From Geoanaerobacter pelophilus (lineage in GTDB: Bacteria; Desulfobacterota; Desulfuromonadia; Geobacterales; DSM-12255): a stretch of DNA of 64,000 nucleotides. Within the stretch, counting starts at the first letter, position 1, and each line of letters begins with the position of its first letter. A program made the position numbers and the translations under genes. The stretch is from assembly GCF_018476885.1 (NCBI RefSeq), contig NZ_JAHCVJ010000001.1:558001-622000 (forward strand). The letters run 5' to 3'. The notes beneath the pieces are model-generated. The model did no database searches and was not told the origin of the DNA. It saw nothing but the letters and a program-made list of their open reading frames with translations. Below, piece after piece: positions 8,862-17,332 of this stretch.

Positions 8862-9530
8862 TTATGATGGCCTCTCGATCCGGTAACGAAGCTCGGCACG
8901 TTGCGGAGCGGCCTTGGTGATATCAGCCAGGATCTCCTTGCGAATCTGGCGGCGCTTGACCTCGTAGGCGTCGGCCTGTGGACCGACTCCGCAGTAAAGC
9001 TTCTTTGCCCGAACCAGATTGCCGTTGGCCATTGCCAGCTTGCTCGCCAGCTCCCTCACTGCAGCCTCGGCGCACTTCTCGTCGTTCAGCATCTCTTCCG
9101 GAGAGTAGCCATGGCTTGCTGCACGATGAGGCATCAGTTGCCAAACGCCCAGTGCCCCTTTGTGGGAAACCGCTCTGCCCGAAAGACCGTGACCGCCTGT
9201 CTCCACCAAGGCTATCTCGGCAATGTCAATGGGCGAAAACTTGGTCCCCAGCGTTTTTAAATAACAGAGCGCTGCCAGCCACCGCGCCCGCTCCGGGTCG
9301 GTCCGGCGGGCAAATGCCGCTGCTATCGCAGGAATCTGGGCCTTCCGCTCCTCAAGCGAATTCCCTTTTTCCATTACTCTGCGAATCTCCAGGTCCAGTT
9401 CCGTATCAACGGCGGCCACCGGTTGTGGGGCCTGCTGCACCAGGTTCGCACGGTTACACGAGGAGACTCCGACAACCATCAGAATCCCCGCAAATACTGT
9501 GAAGCATCCATAAAGTGTTTTTCTGTTCAT
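8862..9530 (-). CDS. SLT-type lytic transglycosylase lipoprotein
   Basis: A 222-residue protein with a lipobox-like signal (VGVSSCN, Cys about residue 25) and a compact goose-lysozyme-like SLT domain. The catalytic Glu is in ALVETGGHG, followed by the family motif KGALGVWQLMP and a conserved Tyr/Cys region (KKLYCGVGPQ). It cleaves peptidoglycan without water to give anhydro ends. It lies between the ten-heme cytochrome and trpB, on the same strand as trpB but beyond the trpB terminator. Confidence 0.88.
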   Translation of the reverse strand: MNRKTLYGCFTVFAGILMVVGVSSCNRANLVQQAPQPVAAVDTELDLEIRRVMEKGNSLEERKAQIPAIAAAFARRTDPERARWLAALCYLKTLGTKFSPIDIAEIALVETGGHGLSGRAVSHKGALGVWQLMPHRAASHGYSPEEMLNDEKCAEAAVRELASKLAMANGNLVRAKKLYCGVGPQADAYEVKRRQIRKEILADITKAAPQRAELRYRIERPS

Positions 9531-9664
9531 AAGTAAGATTTGGTCAGTGTTATCGGCTTTGCCGGACGGCCCCTCGGGCCCTCTGTTGCGCTGTTCCTAT
9601 TCCGGCTAAAATCCCCCTTTCCCCTTGTAATATAAAGCAGTTACCCAACATATAACTTCAGAAA

Positions 9665-9696
9665 CGCCAAAAGGCCCCTATTCCTCCGGAGCCTTT
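9665..9696 (-). terminator. Terminator downstream of trpB
   Basis: On the minus strand AAAGGCTCC pairs with GGGGCCTTT (one G-T pair) around a nine-base loop and runs into TTTT. It lies 115 bases after the trpB stop. I see nothing else clear in the 280-base gap 9531-9810. Confidence 0.6.
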
Positions 9697-9810
9697 CTCT
9701 TTGCCTGCATTTCTGACAGGCTGCAACGTTATACTTTAGTTATCGTTACATGTCAAACGTTTTATTTATTTTACTACCTCATTTCAACTAGTTAGACAAT
9801 TATCATCACG

Positions 9811-11007
9811 CTAACCATGTAAAACTACGCCCATTGCCTCGGCCACTGTATGAATATCCTTGTCACCCCTTCCAGAGAGACAGGCAATGATTGTTTTATC
9901 CTTGGCCAGCTGCGGCGCAAGCCTTACCAGATGGGCAATTGCGTGGGACGATTCAAGCGCCGGCAGTATCCCCTCGGTCTCGGTGAGGAGCTTGAAACCT
10001 GCCAACGCCTCATCGTCGGTGACCGACACATATTCTGCCCGGCCGGTGTCCTTGAGCCAGGCGTGCTCCGGCCCGACCCCCGGATAGTCAAGCCCGGCGG
10101 AAATCGAGTGGGCATGGGCAATCTGGCCATGGCTGTCCTGCAAGAGATAGGTCATGTTGCCGTGGAGAACGCCGACCCGCCCGGCGCAGAGCGGTGCGGC
10201 ATGCTTGCCGGTGGGAATGCCGAAGCCAGCAGCCTCAACCCCGACCATTCTCACATCCTTGTCGTTCAGAAACGGGTAGAACAGTCCCATGGCGTTGCTG
10301 CCGCCGCCGACCGCCGCCACCAGGACATCGGGCAGGCCGCCTTCCGCCTTCTTGAACTGCGCCTTGGCCTCGCGGCCAATCACCGACTGAAAGTCCCTGA
10401 CCATCTCGGGATACGGGTGCGGACCTGCGGTGGTGCCGATGACGTAGAAGGTATCATGAACATAGGTCACCCAGTTCCTCAGTGCCTCATTCATGGCGTC
10501 CTTGAGAGTGGCGGTGCCGGCAGTGACCGGCGTAACCTTCGCCCCCAGCAGTTTCATCCGGAAGACATTCAGCGCCTGGCGCCGGATATCCTCCTCGCCC
10601 ATGAACACCTCGCACTCCATGCCAAACAGTGCCGCAATGGTGGCGGTTGCCACCCCATGCTGCCCGGCCCCGGTCTCAGCTATCACCCGCCGCTTCCCCA
10701 TCCGCTTGGCCAGCAAACCCTGGCCGATGGTGTTGTTGATCTTATGGGCACCGGTGTGGTTCAGGTCTTCCCGCTTCAGGTAGATCTTGGCCCCGCCAAG
10801 CTTCCGGGTCAGGTTTTCGGCAAAATAGAGCGGACTCGGCCTGCCAACGTACTGCTTCAGGTAATAGTCGAACTCGGCCTTGAACTCCGGATCTTTCCGG
10901 TAGTTACGGTATGCCTGTTCCAACTCCAGCAACACCGGCATGAGCGTTTCAGGGACGTAGCGTCCGCCGAACTTTCCGAAATGACCGTTCTTATCGGGTA
11001 ATGACAT
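9811..11007 (-). CDS. trpB: Tryptophan synthase beta chain (TrpB1 type)
   Basis: TrpB (398 aa, standard length) condenses indole with L-serine using pyridoxal phosphate. The PLP lysine is K89 in [10 protein letters not shown]. The phosphate-binding GGGSNAMG and the ETGAGQHG loop are intact. It starts at 11007 with GAGGA 6 bases upstream. It stands alone: a plus-strand binding-protein gene separates it from trpF, and a terminator follows it. A second, type-2 beta chain is encoded at 13340-14695. Confidence 0.97.
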   Translation of the reverse strand: MSLPDKNGHFGKFGGRYVPETLMPVLLELEQAYRNYRKDPEFKAEFDYYLKQYVGRPSPLYFAENLTRKLGGAKIYLKREDLNHTGAHKINNTIGQGLLAKRMGKRRVIAETGAGQHGVATATIAALFGMECEVFMGEEDIRRQALNVFRMKLLGAKVTPVTAGTATLKDAMNEALRNWVTYVHDTFYVIGTTAGPHPYPEMVRDFQSVIGREAKAQFKKAEGGLPDVLVAAVGGGSNAMGLFYPFLNDKDVRMVGVEAAGFGIPTGKHAAPLCAGRVGVLHGNMTYLLQDSHGQIAHAHSISAGLDYPGVGPEHAWLKDTGRAEYVSVTDDEALAGFKLLTETEGILPALESSHAIAHLVRLAPQLAKDKTIIACLSGRGDKDIHTVAEAMGVVLHG

Positions 11008-11197
11008 ACTAATTCCTCTGCTCTGAAGATATATTGGTCAGAATTCATCTGCTGGCGCAGGTGGCAACATACTAGCAACATTACAAGACCAAAGCAACCG
11101 AGAGTCAAAGATTTCAGAAAACTTCTCATATCCATTGAGGAGCTTGCATACAGTTACTGACAATTACTTACCATTTATCGCAAACGATATCGACTGC

Positions 11198-11225
11198 TTG
11201 AGAATGATTTGTTTACTGATACACT
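11198..11225 (+). promoter_or_regulatory. Candidate sigma70 promoter for the ABC binding protein
   Basis: TTGAGA (11198-11203) and TACACT (11220-11225) are separated by 16 bases, about 30 bases before the ATG. Read from the sequence only. Confidence 0.45.
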
Positions 11226-11255
11226 AAAACAACTTTTGAAAAGGAGACTGAATAC

Positions 11256-12533
11256 ATGCAATTGTCTATGCTTAACAAGTTGATTATCTGTTGTTTATTC
11301 CTGCTATTCTCCCCTTTAACAACGTTTGCCGCTCAGGAAACCGTAAAGATCGGCTTGAATTATCCAGAGACAGGATCCTATGCAAAACAAGGACTTGACC
11401 AGCGCAGGGCAGCTGAACTCGCGGCTGAGGAGATCAATGCCGCCGGGGGTATCCTGGGGGAAAAAGTTCAGTTGGTTTACAGGGATACCAAGACGAACGC
11501 CAAGATTGCCAAGGCGAATGCCGTGGAGTTGTATGACAAGGAAGGGGTCCCTATGATATTCGGCGGTTCTGCCAGTTCCGAGGCGATCGAGACCGGACAG
11601 GTTGCGCTGCAGAAGAACAAACTTTTTTTCGGCACATTGACCTATTCAACCGAAACTACTGGAGAGTACGGGCATCGTCACATTTTCAGGGAATGCTATG
11701 ACTCGTATTTTGCGGCAAAGGCCTTGGAGAGTTATCTGAAGAAGAACTTTTCCGGGAAAAAGTTCTTTTATATTACCTCCAATTACACCTGGGGCTGGAC
11801 AACCGAGTCGGTGATACGAGCAGTATCATCGACCACGGATGTTGACAAGCACCCTGAAGTTCTCACTCCGCTCGGCGCTACCGATTTCAGCAAGGCCCTT
11901 GCCCAGGCCAGGGACAGTAAGGCCAAGGTGCTGGTGTTGTCACTCTTTGGCCGCGACATGGAGATAGCGGTCAAACAGGCCCACAAGATGGGGCTCAAGA
12001 ATAAGATGCAGATCATTGTCCCCAATCTCAATGATGATATGGCCCAGGGAGCAGGCCCCGAAGCAATGGAGGGAATTGTCGGGACCATCCCCTGGATCTG
12101 GAGTGTACCGATGGCGAACAATTATCCAAAAGGGATAGCATTCGTCAGGAATTTCGAGGCCAAATATAAGCGCTATCCAACCACTTCAGGGGCTTCCGCC
12201 TACATTATCCTTCATCAATACAAGGATGCGGTGGAGAGAGCCGGAACTTTCGAGACCAAGGCCGTTATCAAGGCCCTTGAGGGACACAAGTATGTTGGGG
12301 TCAAGGATGAGCAGTACTGGCGGGACTGGGATCACCAATCCGTACAGTCGGTCTATACTGTGAGATGCAAGAAGGCAAGCGAGGTCAAAAAGAGCAAGTA
12401 TCAGCAGGACTGTTTCAAGGTAATCAGTGTCATGAAGGGTGATGATGCTGCCGTGGATTTCAAGGAGTGGAGCGAAATCAGGAATGTGATCGGAATGCCG
12501 CCGGCCCTTGACGAGTATCATACCGAGAAATAA
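11256..12533 (+). CDS. Branched-chain amino acid-type ABC substrate-binding protein
   Basis: A 425-residue periplasmic binding protein of the LivJ-like type-1 fold. A signal peptide (residues about 1-25, ending TTFA-AQ) is followed by VKIGLNYPETGSYAKQGLDQ and AAEEINAAGGILGEKV, the usual ligand-pocket opening of this family. AGGAG lies 10 bases before the ATG. No permease or ATPase gene is adjacent, so its partners must be elsewhere or it works alone. Its ligand is unknown; aromatic or branched-chain amino acids, or amides, are all possible. It sits between trpF and trpB on the opposite strand. Confidence 0.88.
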   Translation: MQLSMLNKLIICCLFLLFSPLTTFAAQETVKIGLNYPETGSYAKQGLDQRRAAELAAEEINAAGGILGEKVQLVYRDTKTNAKIAKANAVELYDKEGVPMIFGGSASSEAIETGQVALQKNKLFFGTLTYSTETTGEYGHRHIFRECYDSYFAAKALESYLKKNFSGKKFFYITSNYTWGWTTESVIRAVSSTTDVDKHPEVLTPLGATDFSKALAQARDSKAKVLVLSLFGRDMEIAVKQAHKMGLKNKMQIIVPNLNDDMAQGAGPEAMEGIVGTIPWIWSVPMANNYPKGIAFVRNFEAKYKRYPTTSGASAYIILHQYKDAVERAGTFETKAVIKALEGHKYVGVKDEQYWRDWDHQSVQSVYTVRCKKASEVKKSKYQQDCFKVISVMKGDDAAVDFKEWSEIRNVIGMPPALDEYHTEK

Positions 12534-12557
12534 CCTGACAATGACAGGGTTCAACTG

Positions 12558-12585
12558 CCAGGCCTGCTTTTGCAGGCCTGGTTGC
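12558..12585 (+). terminator. Terminator between the binding protein and trpF
   Basis: A perfect 10-base stem CCAGGCCTGC / GCAGGCCTGG with a TTTT loop, followed by TTGCGTT. It separates two converging genes. Confidence 0.7.
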
Positions 12586-12586
12586 G

Positions 12587-13198
12587 TTAATATCCCTTTA
12601 CTGCCCTGATAAACGCCCGGATCTTGTCCGGGTCTTTCCTGCCAGGCGCAGCCTCCACACCACTGGAGACATCAACAGCATAGGGGCGGACAATATCCAG
12701 CGCATCCCGGACATTTTCCGGCGTCAATCCGCCCGCTAGAATGATCGGTCGATTGCCGGCCAGTTCCCGGGCCAGCGACCAGTCAAAGCTCGTGCCGGTA
12801 CCACCATGGGCAGACGGCGACCAGGCATCGAGCAGATACCCGGCCACCTGGTACCTAGCAAGCGTTTTCAGGGTTGCGGCATCCTTTACCCGAAATGCCT
12901 TGATAATCCGCCGCCGAATCTCGGGGCAGTAATCCGGATCTTCATCGCCGTGCAGCTGCACCAGGTCGAGCCCGCAGAAATCGGCCACCCAGTTGACCCG
13001 CTCCACGTCAGCATCGACAAAAAGGCCGACCGTCTGCACAAATGGGGGCAGTTTGGCAATAATTGCCGCTGCCCTTTGCGGCGAGACATTGCGCGGCGAC
13101 TTCTCGTGGAACACGAAGCCGAGGCTATCCGCACCCGCGTCTATTGCCGCAAGCGCGTCTTCATGATTTGTTATCCCGCAAATCTTGACTTTGACCAT
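12587..13198 (-). CDS. trpF: Phosphoribosylanthranilate isomerase
   Basis: TrpF (203 aa) performs the Amadori rearrangement of phosphoribosylanthranilate. The start MVKVKICGITN at 13198 puts the catalytic Cys at residue 7; the frame is open upstream to 13243, but those residues do not belong to the family. The catalytic Asp is in YLLDAWSPSAHGGTG, with LAGGLTPENV and VDVSSGVE forming the phosphate site. It follows trpB2 after a 140-base gap holding a repeat element. Confidence 0.95.
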   Translation of the reverse strand: MVKVKICGITNHEDALAAIDAGADSLGFVFHEKSPRNVSPQRAAAIIAKLPPFVQTVGLFVDADVERVNWVADFCGLDLVQLHGDEDPDYCPEIRRRIIKAFRVKDAATLKTLARYQVAGYLLDAWSPSAHGGTGTSFDWSLARELAGNRPIILAGGLTPENVRDALDIVRPYAVDVSSGVEAAPGRKDPDKIRAFIRAVKGY

Positions 13199-13248
13199 GT
13201 CTTTACCAGTATTGACTATCCGGAAACGTGGATTTTGATGCAAGCTCT

Positions 13249-13334
13249 AGGCGCCCGAAGAGCGGAACAGGAGGCGTACTAGAGTACGTTGACTGTTCCG
13301 CGATGAAGGGCAACAACGAGATTGCGCAAAAGCC
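13249..13334 (-). repeat. Intergenic nested-hairpin repeat, copy A
   Basis: The flank AGGCGCCCGAAGAG is followed by nested inverted repeats: CGGAACAG...CTGTTCCG outside and CGTAC...GTACG inside, then GATGAAGGGCAACAACGAG and ATTGCGCAAAAGCC. The same layout, with a different outer stem that still pairs, occurs at 42803-42889. It lies between trpB2 and trpF. Its orientation is not known. Confidence 0.7.
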
Positions 13335-13339
13335 GCGTT

Positions 13340-14695
13340 TCAGAAACTTACCTTCGGAAGATGCGTCAACGACTCCTTGATCGCCTCTTCCGGGTATTCA
13401 TAATCCTCCAGCTTACCGCTGAAATAGGCGTCATACGCCGTCATGTCAACGTGGCCGTGACCGGAAAGATTGAACAGGATCACCCGCTCCTTCCCTTCTT
13501 CTTTGGCCTTGAGCGCCTCGTCAATGGCGCCGCGGATGGCGTGTGACGACTCCGGTGCCGGAATGATCCCCTCGCTTTTGGAAAAGAGTACTGCTGCCTC
13601 GAAACAGGCGTTCTGCGGAACAGCCAGTGCTTCAACAACCCCGGCATGCACGAGCTGCGAGACCAGCGGCGAAGCACCGTGGTAGCGAAGCCCACCGGCA
13701 TGGATTCCCGGCGGCATGAAGTCATGACCAAGGGTATACATTTTTGATATCGGCGCCATCTTGGCCGTGTCGCCGTAATCGAATTCGTAAACCCCCTTGG
13801 TCAGGGTCGGGCAGCTGGTCGGCTCCATGGCCACGATTCTGATGTTCTTGCCGTTGGCCTTGTCGGCGACGAACGGGAAACCGATTCCGGCAAAGTTCGA
13901 GCCGCCGCCGTGACAACCGATGACCACGTCCGGATAATCTCCGGCAATGGCCAGCTGTTCCTTGGCTTCCAGGCCGATGATGGTCTGGTGCAGGCAGACA
14001 TGGTTCAATACGCTGCCGAGAGCGTATCTGGTGTCTTCGCGGGTTGCGGCATCTTCCACTGCTTCGCTGATGGCAATCCCCAGGGAGCCGTTGCTGTCAG
14101 GATGCTCGGCCAGTATGGCGCGGCCGGCATTGGTGCGGTCTGACGGGGAGGCAATCACCTCGGCCCCCCAAAGCTGCATCATGCTCTTACGGTACGGTTT
14201 CTGATTGAATGATACCTTGACCATGTAGACCGTGCACTCCAGACCGAACATCTGGCAAGCCAGGGCAATGGACGATCCCCACTGGCCGGCGCCGGTTTCA
14301 GAGGCAATCCGCTTGGTCCCGGCGATCTTGTTGTAGTATGCCTGGGGAATGGCGGTATTTGGCTTGTGGGAGCCAGCCGGTGAGCCGCCTTCATACTTGT
14401 AATAGATCTTTGCCGGAGTGCCGAGCGCCTTTTCCAGGCGATGCGCCCGGAAAAGCGGCGACGGCCGCCAGAGCCGATAGATATCGCGCACCTCGTCCGG
14501 GATGTCGATCCAGCGATTGGGCGAAACCTCCTGCTCGATCAATCCTATGGGAAACAGCGGCAGCAGGTCGTCCGGGGTCACCGGCTGGAGGGTGCCGGGG
14601 TGGATTACCGGCGCCAGAGGGCCGGGCATATCCGGGATAATGTTGTACCACTGCTTCGGAATCCGGTCTTCTGGGAGCAAGATCTTCGTGTCCAT
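13340..14695 (-). CDS. trpB2: Tryptophan synthase beta chain, TrpB2 type
   Basis: A 451-residue TrpB homologue of the longer TrpB2 class. The N-terminal extension ([18 protein letters not shown]) and the PLP lysine K111 in [14 protein letters not shown] are characteristic. The phosphate loop [16 protein letters not shown] is intact. Other TrpB2 proteins work as stand-alone beta subunits with poor TrpA coupling, some acting on indole or phosphoserine; which applies here cannot be read. It lies between trpC (26 bases upstream) and trpF, so the genome keeps both beta types within one pathway cluster. Confidence 0.95.
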   Translation of the reverse strand: MDTKILLPEDRIPKQWYNIIPDMPGPLAPVIHPGTLQPVTPDDLLPLFPIGLIEQEVSPNRWIDIPDEVRDIYRLWRPSPLFRAHRLEKALGTPAKIYYKYEGGSPAGSHKPNTAIPQAYYNKIAGTKRIASETGAGQWGSSIALACQMFGLECTVYMVKVSFNQKPYRKSMMQLWGAEVIASPSDRTNAGRAILAEHPDSNGSLGIAISEAVEDAATREDTRYALGSVLNHVCLHQTIIGLEAKEQLAIAGDYPDVVIGCHGGGSNFAGIGFPFVADKANGKNIRIVAMEPTSCPTLTKGVYEFDYGDTAKMAPISKMYTLGHDFMPPGIHAGGLRYHGASPLVSQLVHAGVVEALAVPQNACFEAAVLFSKSEGIIPAPESSHAIRGAIDEALKAKEEGKERVILFNLSGHGHVDMTAYDAYFSGKLEDYEYPEEAIKESLTHLPKVSF

Positions 14696-14721
14696 GGCGT
14701 TACCTCTCTATTGAAAATTAA

Positions 14722-15522
14722 TTACCCTAACAGTTCCTGAAGTTTTAACCCTATATCCTCTTCCCGCATCAGCGACTCGCCGATCAAAAACGCCTTGGCG
14801 CCGGCAGCCTGCAGCCGTTCGATGTCGGCGCGACAGTTCAGGCCGCTCTCGGCAACCACCAGCCGGTCATTAGGCACCAGCGGCGCCAGCCGTTCCGTAG
14901 TGGCCAGATCGGTGACAAAGGTATGGAGACTACGGTTATTGATCCCGATCAGGCCGCAGTCGGTCTGCAGCGCCAGCTCCAGTTCCCGCTCGTCATGAAC
15001 TTCCAGCAAGACGTCAAGCTGCAGTTCAGCGGCCAGAGCCGCCAGGTCCTGCATCTGCGAAAGTTCGAGCATTGCGGCGATCAGCAGGACCGCATCGGCT
15101 CCGGCCACATATGCCTCATAGATCTGATACGGATCGAACAGGAAATCCTTGCGCAGCAGCGGCAGGCCGACCTGTTCCCGGATCAGGGCAATGTAGCGAA
15201 GATGGCCGAGAAAGAACTTCTCGTCGGTCAACACCGAGATACAGGTAACCCCATTGTCCTGATAGGTCGAGGCAATATCAAGCGGGTCGAAATCGGCGCG
15301 GATCAACCCCTTGCTGGGAGAACCCTTTTTCACCTCGGCAATGATCGCTGTCCACCCTGATGCAGTGGCATCGCGCAATGCCCTGGCAAAACCGCGCGGC
15401 TGGTCCTCGCGATCCGACAGGTGCCCCTTGAGTACGGTCAGAGACATTGCCGCTTTGGCCGCAGCAACTTCGGTCTTTTTATGTTCAACTATTTTTTTCA
15501 GGATATCCGGAGTATCAGTCAT
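14722..15522 (-). CDS. trpC: Indole-3-glycerol phosphate synthase
   Basis: TrpC (266 aa) closes the indole ring from CdRP. Catalytic motifs are intact: AEVKKGSPSKG (Glu and Lys), LLRKDFLFDPYQIYEA, LLEVHDERE, IGINNRSLHTF and VVAESGLN. It starts 3 bases after the trpD stop, so the two are translationally close. It is a separate gene, not the TrpC-TrpF fusion found in enterobacteria. Confidence 0.97.
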   Translation of the reverse strand: MTDTPDILKKIVEHKKTEVAAAKAAMSLTVLKGHLSDREDQPRGFARALRDATASGWTAIIAEVKKGSPSKGLIRADFDPLDIASTYQDNGVTCISVLTDEKFFLGHLRYIALIREQVGLPLLRKDFLFDPYQIYEAYVAGADAVLLIAAMLELSQMQDLAALAAELQLDVLLEVHDERELELALQTDCGLIGINNRSLHTFVTDLATTERLAPLVPNDRLVVAESGLNCRADIERLQAAGAKAFLIGESLMREEDIGLKLQELLG

Positions 15523-15525
15523 TCA

Positions 15526-16584
15526 TCACCGCACTTCACTGGTTATGGCCGCGAGCCGTTCAAGCTGCCGCAGGGCGCGCCCCGAATCGATAGCGTCAAT
15601 GGCCAGTGCAATTCCGGCCATCTGGTTTTCTGCCATCCCCGCAGCCATAAGGGCATAGGCGGCGTTCAGCAGCACCACATCCCGCTTCGGCCCATGCTCG
15701 CCAGCCAGGACCGCGCGCACTATCACCGCATTCCCCTTGGCATCGCCACCTCGGAGGTCATCCATAGAGCAGGAGGGCAAGCCGAAGGTTTCCGGCCTGA
15801 CTAACGTAACGGAAATCCCGTCGGGGGTAACCTCGGCAACCTTGGTCTCGGTGGTCAGGGTGATCTCGTCCATACCATCACCACCATGGACCACAAACCC
15901 GTGCTTACAACCGAGCCTTTTCAGAACCCCGGCAAGCTTTTCCACTAGCTCGTCGCTGTAAACCCCCATGACCTGGCAATCGGCGCCTGCCGGATTGGTC
16001 AGTGGGCCGAGTATATTGAAAATGGTCCGGATGCCGATCTCACGCCGCGGACCGATGGCATGTTTCATGGCGCCATGCAGCGCCGGAGCAAAGAGAAAAC
16101 CGATACCAATCTCGGTTATGCAACGCTCTACCACTTCCGGAGTCACGTCAAGATTGACTCCAAGAGCTTCCAGGACATCGGCACTGCCGCATAGTGACGA
16201 TACGGAGCGGTTGCCATGCTTGGCGACTTTAACGCCACATGCCGATACCACAAAAGAGACAGTAGTGGAGACATTGAAGGTGTTGGTACAATCGCCGCCG
16301 GTGCCGACAACATCCAGGATCGTCTCCTGATCGATGTTGATCTCGTCGCGATCAATGTCCAGCACATTCTTGCCGACCCTGATCGGTGTTGCCCGCTCCC
16401 GCATTACCCTGGCGGCGCCGGTGATCTCATCGATGGTCTCCCCCTTCATCCTGAGGGCGGTAATGAACGCGCCGATCTGCGCTGGAGTTGCCGCGCCGGA
16501 CATGATCTGGTCCATCACCTCGATCATCTCACCTTCAGAGAGATCCCGTTTTTCCACAACTTTGGCGATTGCCTGTTTTATCAT
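15526..16584 (-). CDS. trpD: Anthranilate phosphoribosyltransferase
   Basis: TrpD (352 aa) joins anthranilate to PRPP. The PRPP motif [14 protein letters not shown] and the KHGNRSVSS loop are intact. The start [15 protein letters not shown] at 16584 has AGGGGA 7-8 bases upstream; the longer frame to 16659 is not family-like. Its upstream region is shared with the divergent marR gene, so trpDCB2F must have its own promoter, separate from trpEG. Confidence 0.96.
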   Translation of the reverse strand: MIKQAIAKVVEKRDLSEGEMIEVMDQIMSGAATPAQIGAFITALRMKGETIDEITGAARVMRERATPIRVGKNVLDIDRDEINIDQETILDVVGTGGDCTNTFNVSTTVSFVVSACGVKVAKHGNRSVSSLCGSADVLEALGVNLDVTPEVVERCITEIGIGFLFAPALHGAMKHAIGPRREIGIRTIFNILGPLTNPAGADCQVMGVYSDELVEKLAGVLKRLGCKHGFVVHGGDGMDEITLTTETKVAEVTPDGISVTLVRPETFGLPSCSMDDLRGGDAKGNAVIVRAVLAGEHGPKRDVVLLNAAYALMAAGMAENQMAGIALAIDAIDSGRALRQLERLAAITSEVR

Positions 16585-16744
16585 TTTCGTCCCCTGAAAA
16601 TATCGTGTCAGATCAAACGAAGAAAGCCGGAAGTTATCAGTTTCGGCCCGAAAAATCAAGAACTCGCACAGAGATAATAGATTACTGCATCAGGATTTTC
16701 ATTAATTTAGATGTTGATACTTGAAATATATTTGTGTCAAAATG

Positions 16745-16773
16745 ATTTGTACTAAACCAATTTCTATACAAAT
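16745..16773. promoter_or_regulatory. Inverted repeat ahead of marR, possible operator
   Basis: ATTTGTA (16745-16751) and TACAAAT (16767-16773) form perfect 7-base arms 15 bases apart, between trpD and the MarR-family gene. MarR proteins often bind such sites in their own promoter. Binding is inference. Confidence 0.35.
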
Positions 16774-16798
16774 TAATTACAAGGATATCCTCAAGCTT

Positions 16799-17302
16799 AT
16801 GGCGAAACCTACCTCAGAGTCCATGGTCGCTGAGATCATGGACAACATCAGGCGCGTCTTCCAGGTAGTAAACGAACAATCAAAGAAAGTGGAAAAGGAA
16901 ACCGGGCTGACCGGCCCCCAGGTCTGGGCCATCAAGGTCATCTTCGAATCAGCGCCGGTGAGGGTCTCTGATCTGGCTAAAATGATGTACCTGCATCCGG
17001 CAACCACGGTCGGCATTCTCGACCGCCTGGAAAAGCGCGGACTGATCACTCGTACCCGCTCCTCCGGAGACCGAAGGGTCGTCGAAGTTACCCTGACCGA
17101 TGAAGGCCGGGAACTTGTCGAGACCTCTCCGGAAGTCGCCTCAAACAAGATCACGCACGGCCTGGAGTCTCTGAACCTCCCGGAGCTTACCATCATCTAC
17201 CACGGCCTCGACAAGCTTACTCAGATCCTTGACGCAAGCGGGCTGCCACCAACCCTGATCGGCACCACCGAGGTCAACCTCCCCAAGAAAAAGAGAAAAT
17301 GA
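16799..17302 (+). CDS. MarR-family transcriptional regulator
   Basis: A 167-residue winged-helix regulator when started at MAKPTSESMVAEIMD (16799); the frame is open from 16721 but without family character. Helix-turn-helix VRVSDLAKMMYLHPATTVGI and wing LITRTRSSGDRRVVEVTLTD are typical of MarR. It is followed 30 bases later by the SulP transporter on the same strand and is probably its regulator. The effector is unknown. The C-terminus is basic (LPKKKRK). Confidence 0.88.
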   Translation: MAKPTSESMVAEIMDNIRRVFQVVNEQSKKVEKETGLTGPQVWAIKVIFESAPVRVSDLAKMMYLHPATTVGILDRLEKRGLITRTRSSGDRRVVEVTLTDEGRELVETSPEVASNKITHGLESLNLPELTIIYHGLDKLTQILDASGLPPTLIGTTEVNLPKKKRK

Positions 17303-17332
17303 GGCAACAGCAACACTCAGGAGAAGAGCTTG

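Noticed and set aside
9850-11001. A 383-residue open frame on the plus strand opposite trpB
   Set aside because: It is an antisense shadow of trpB with no family resemblance and no ribosome-binding site; trpB itself is unambiguous.
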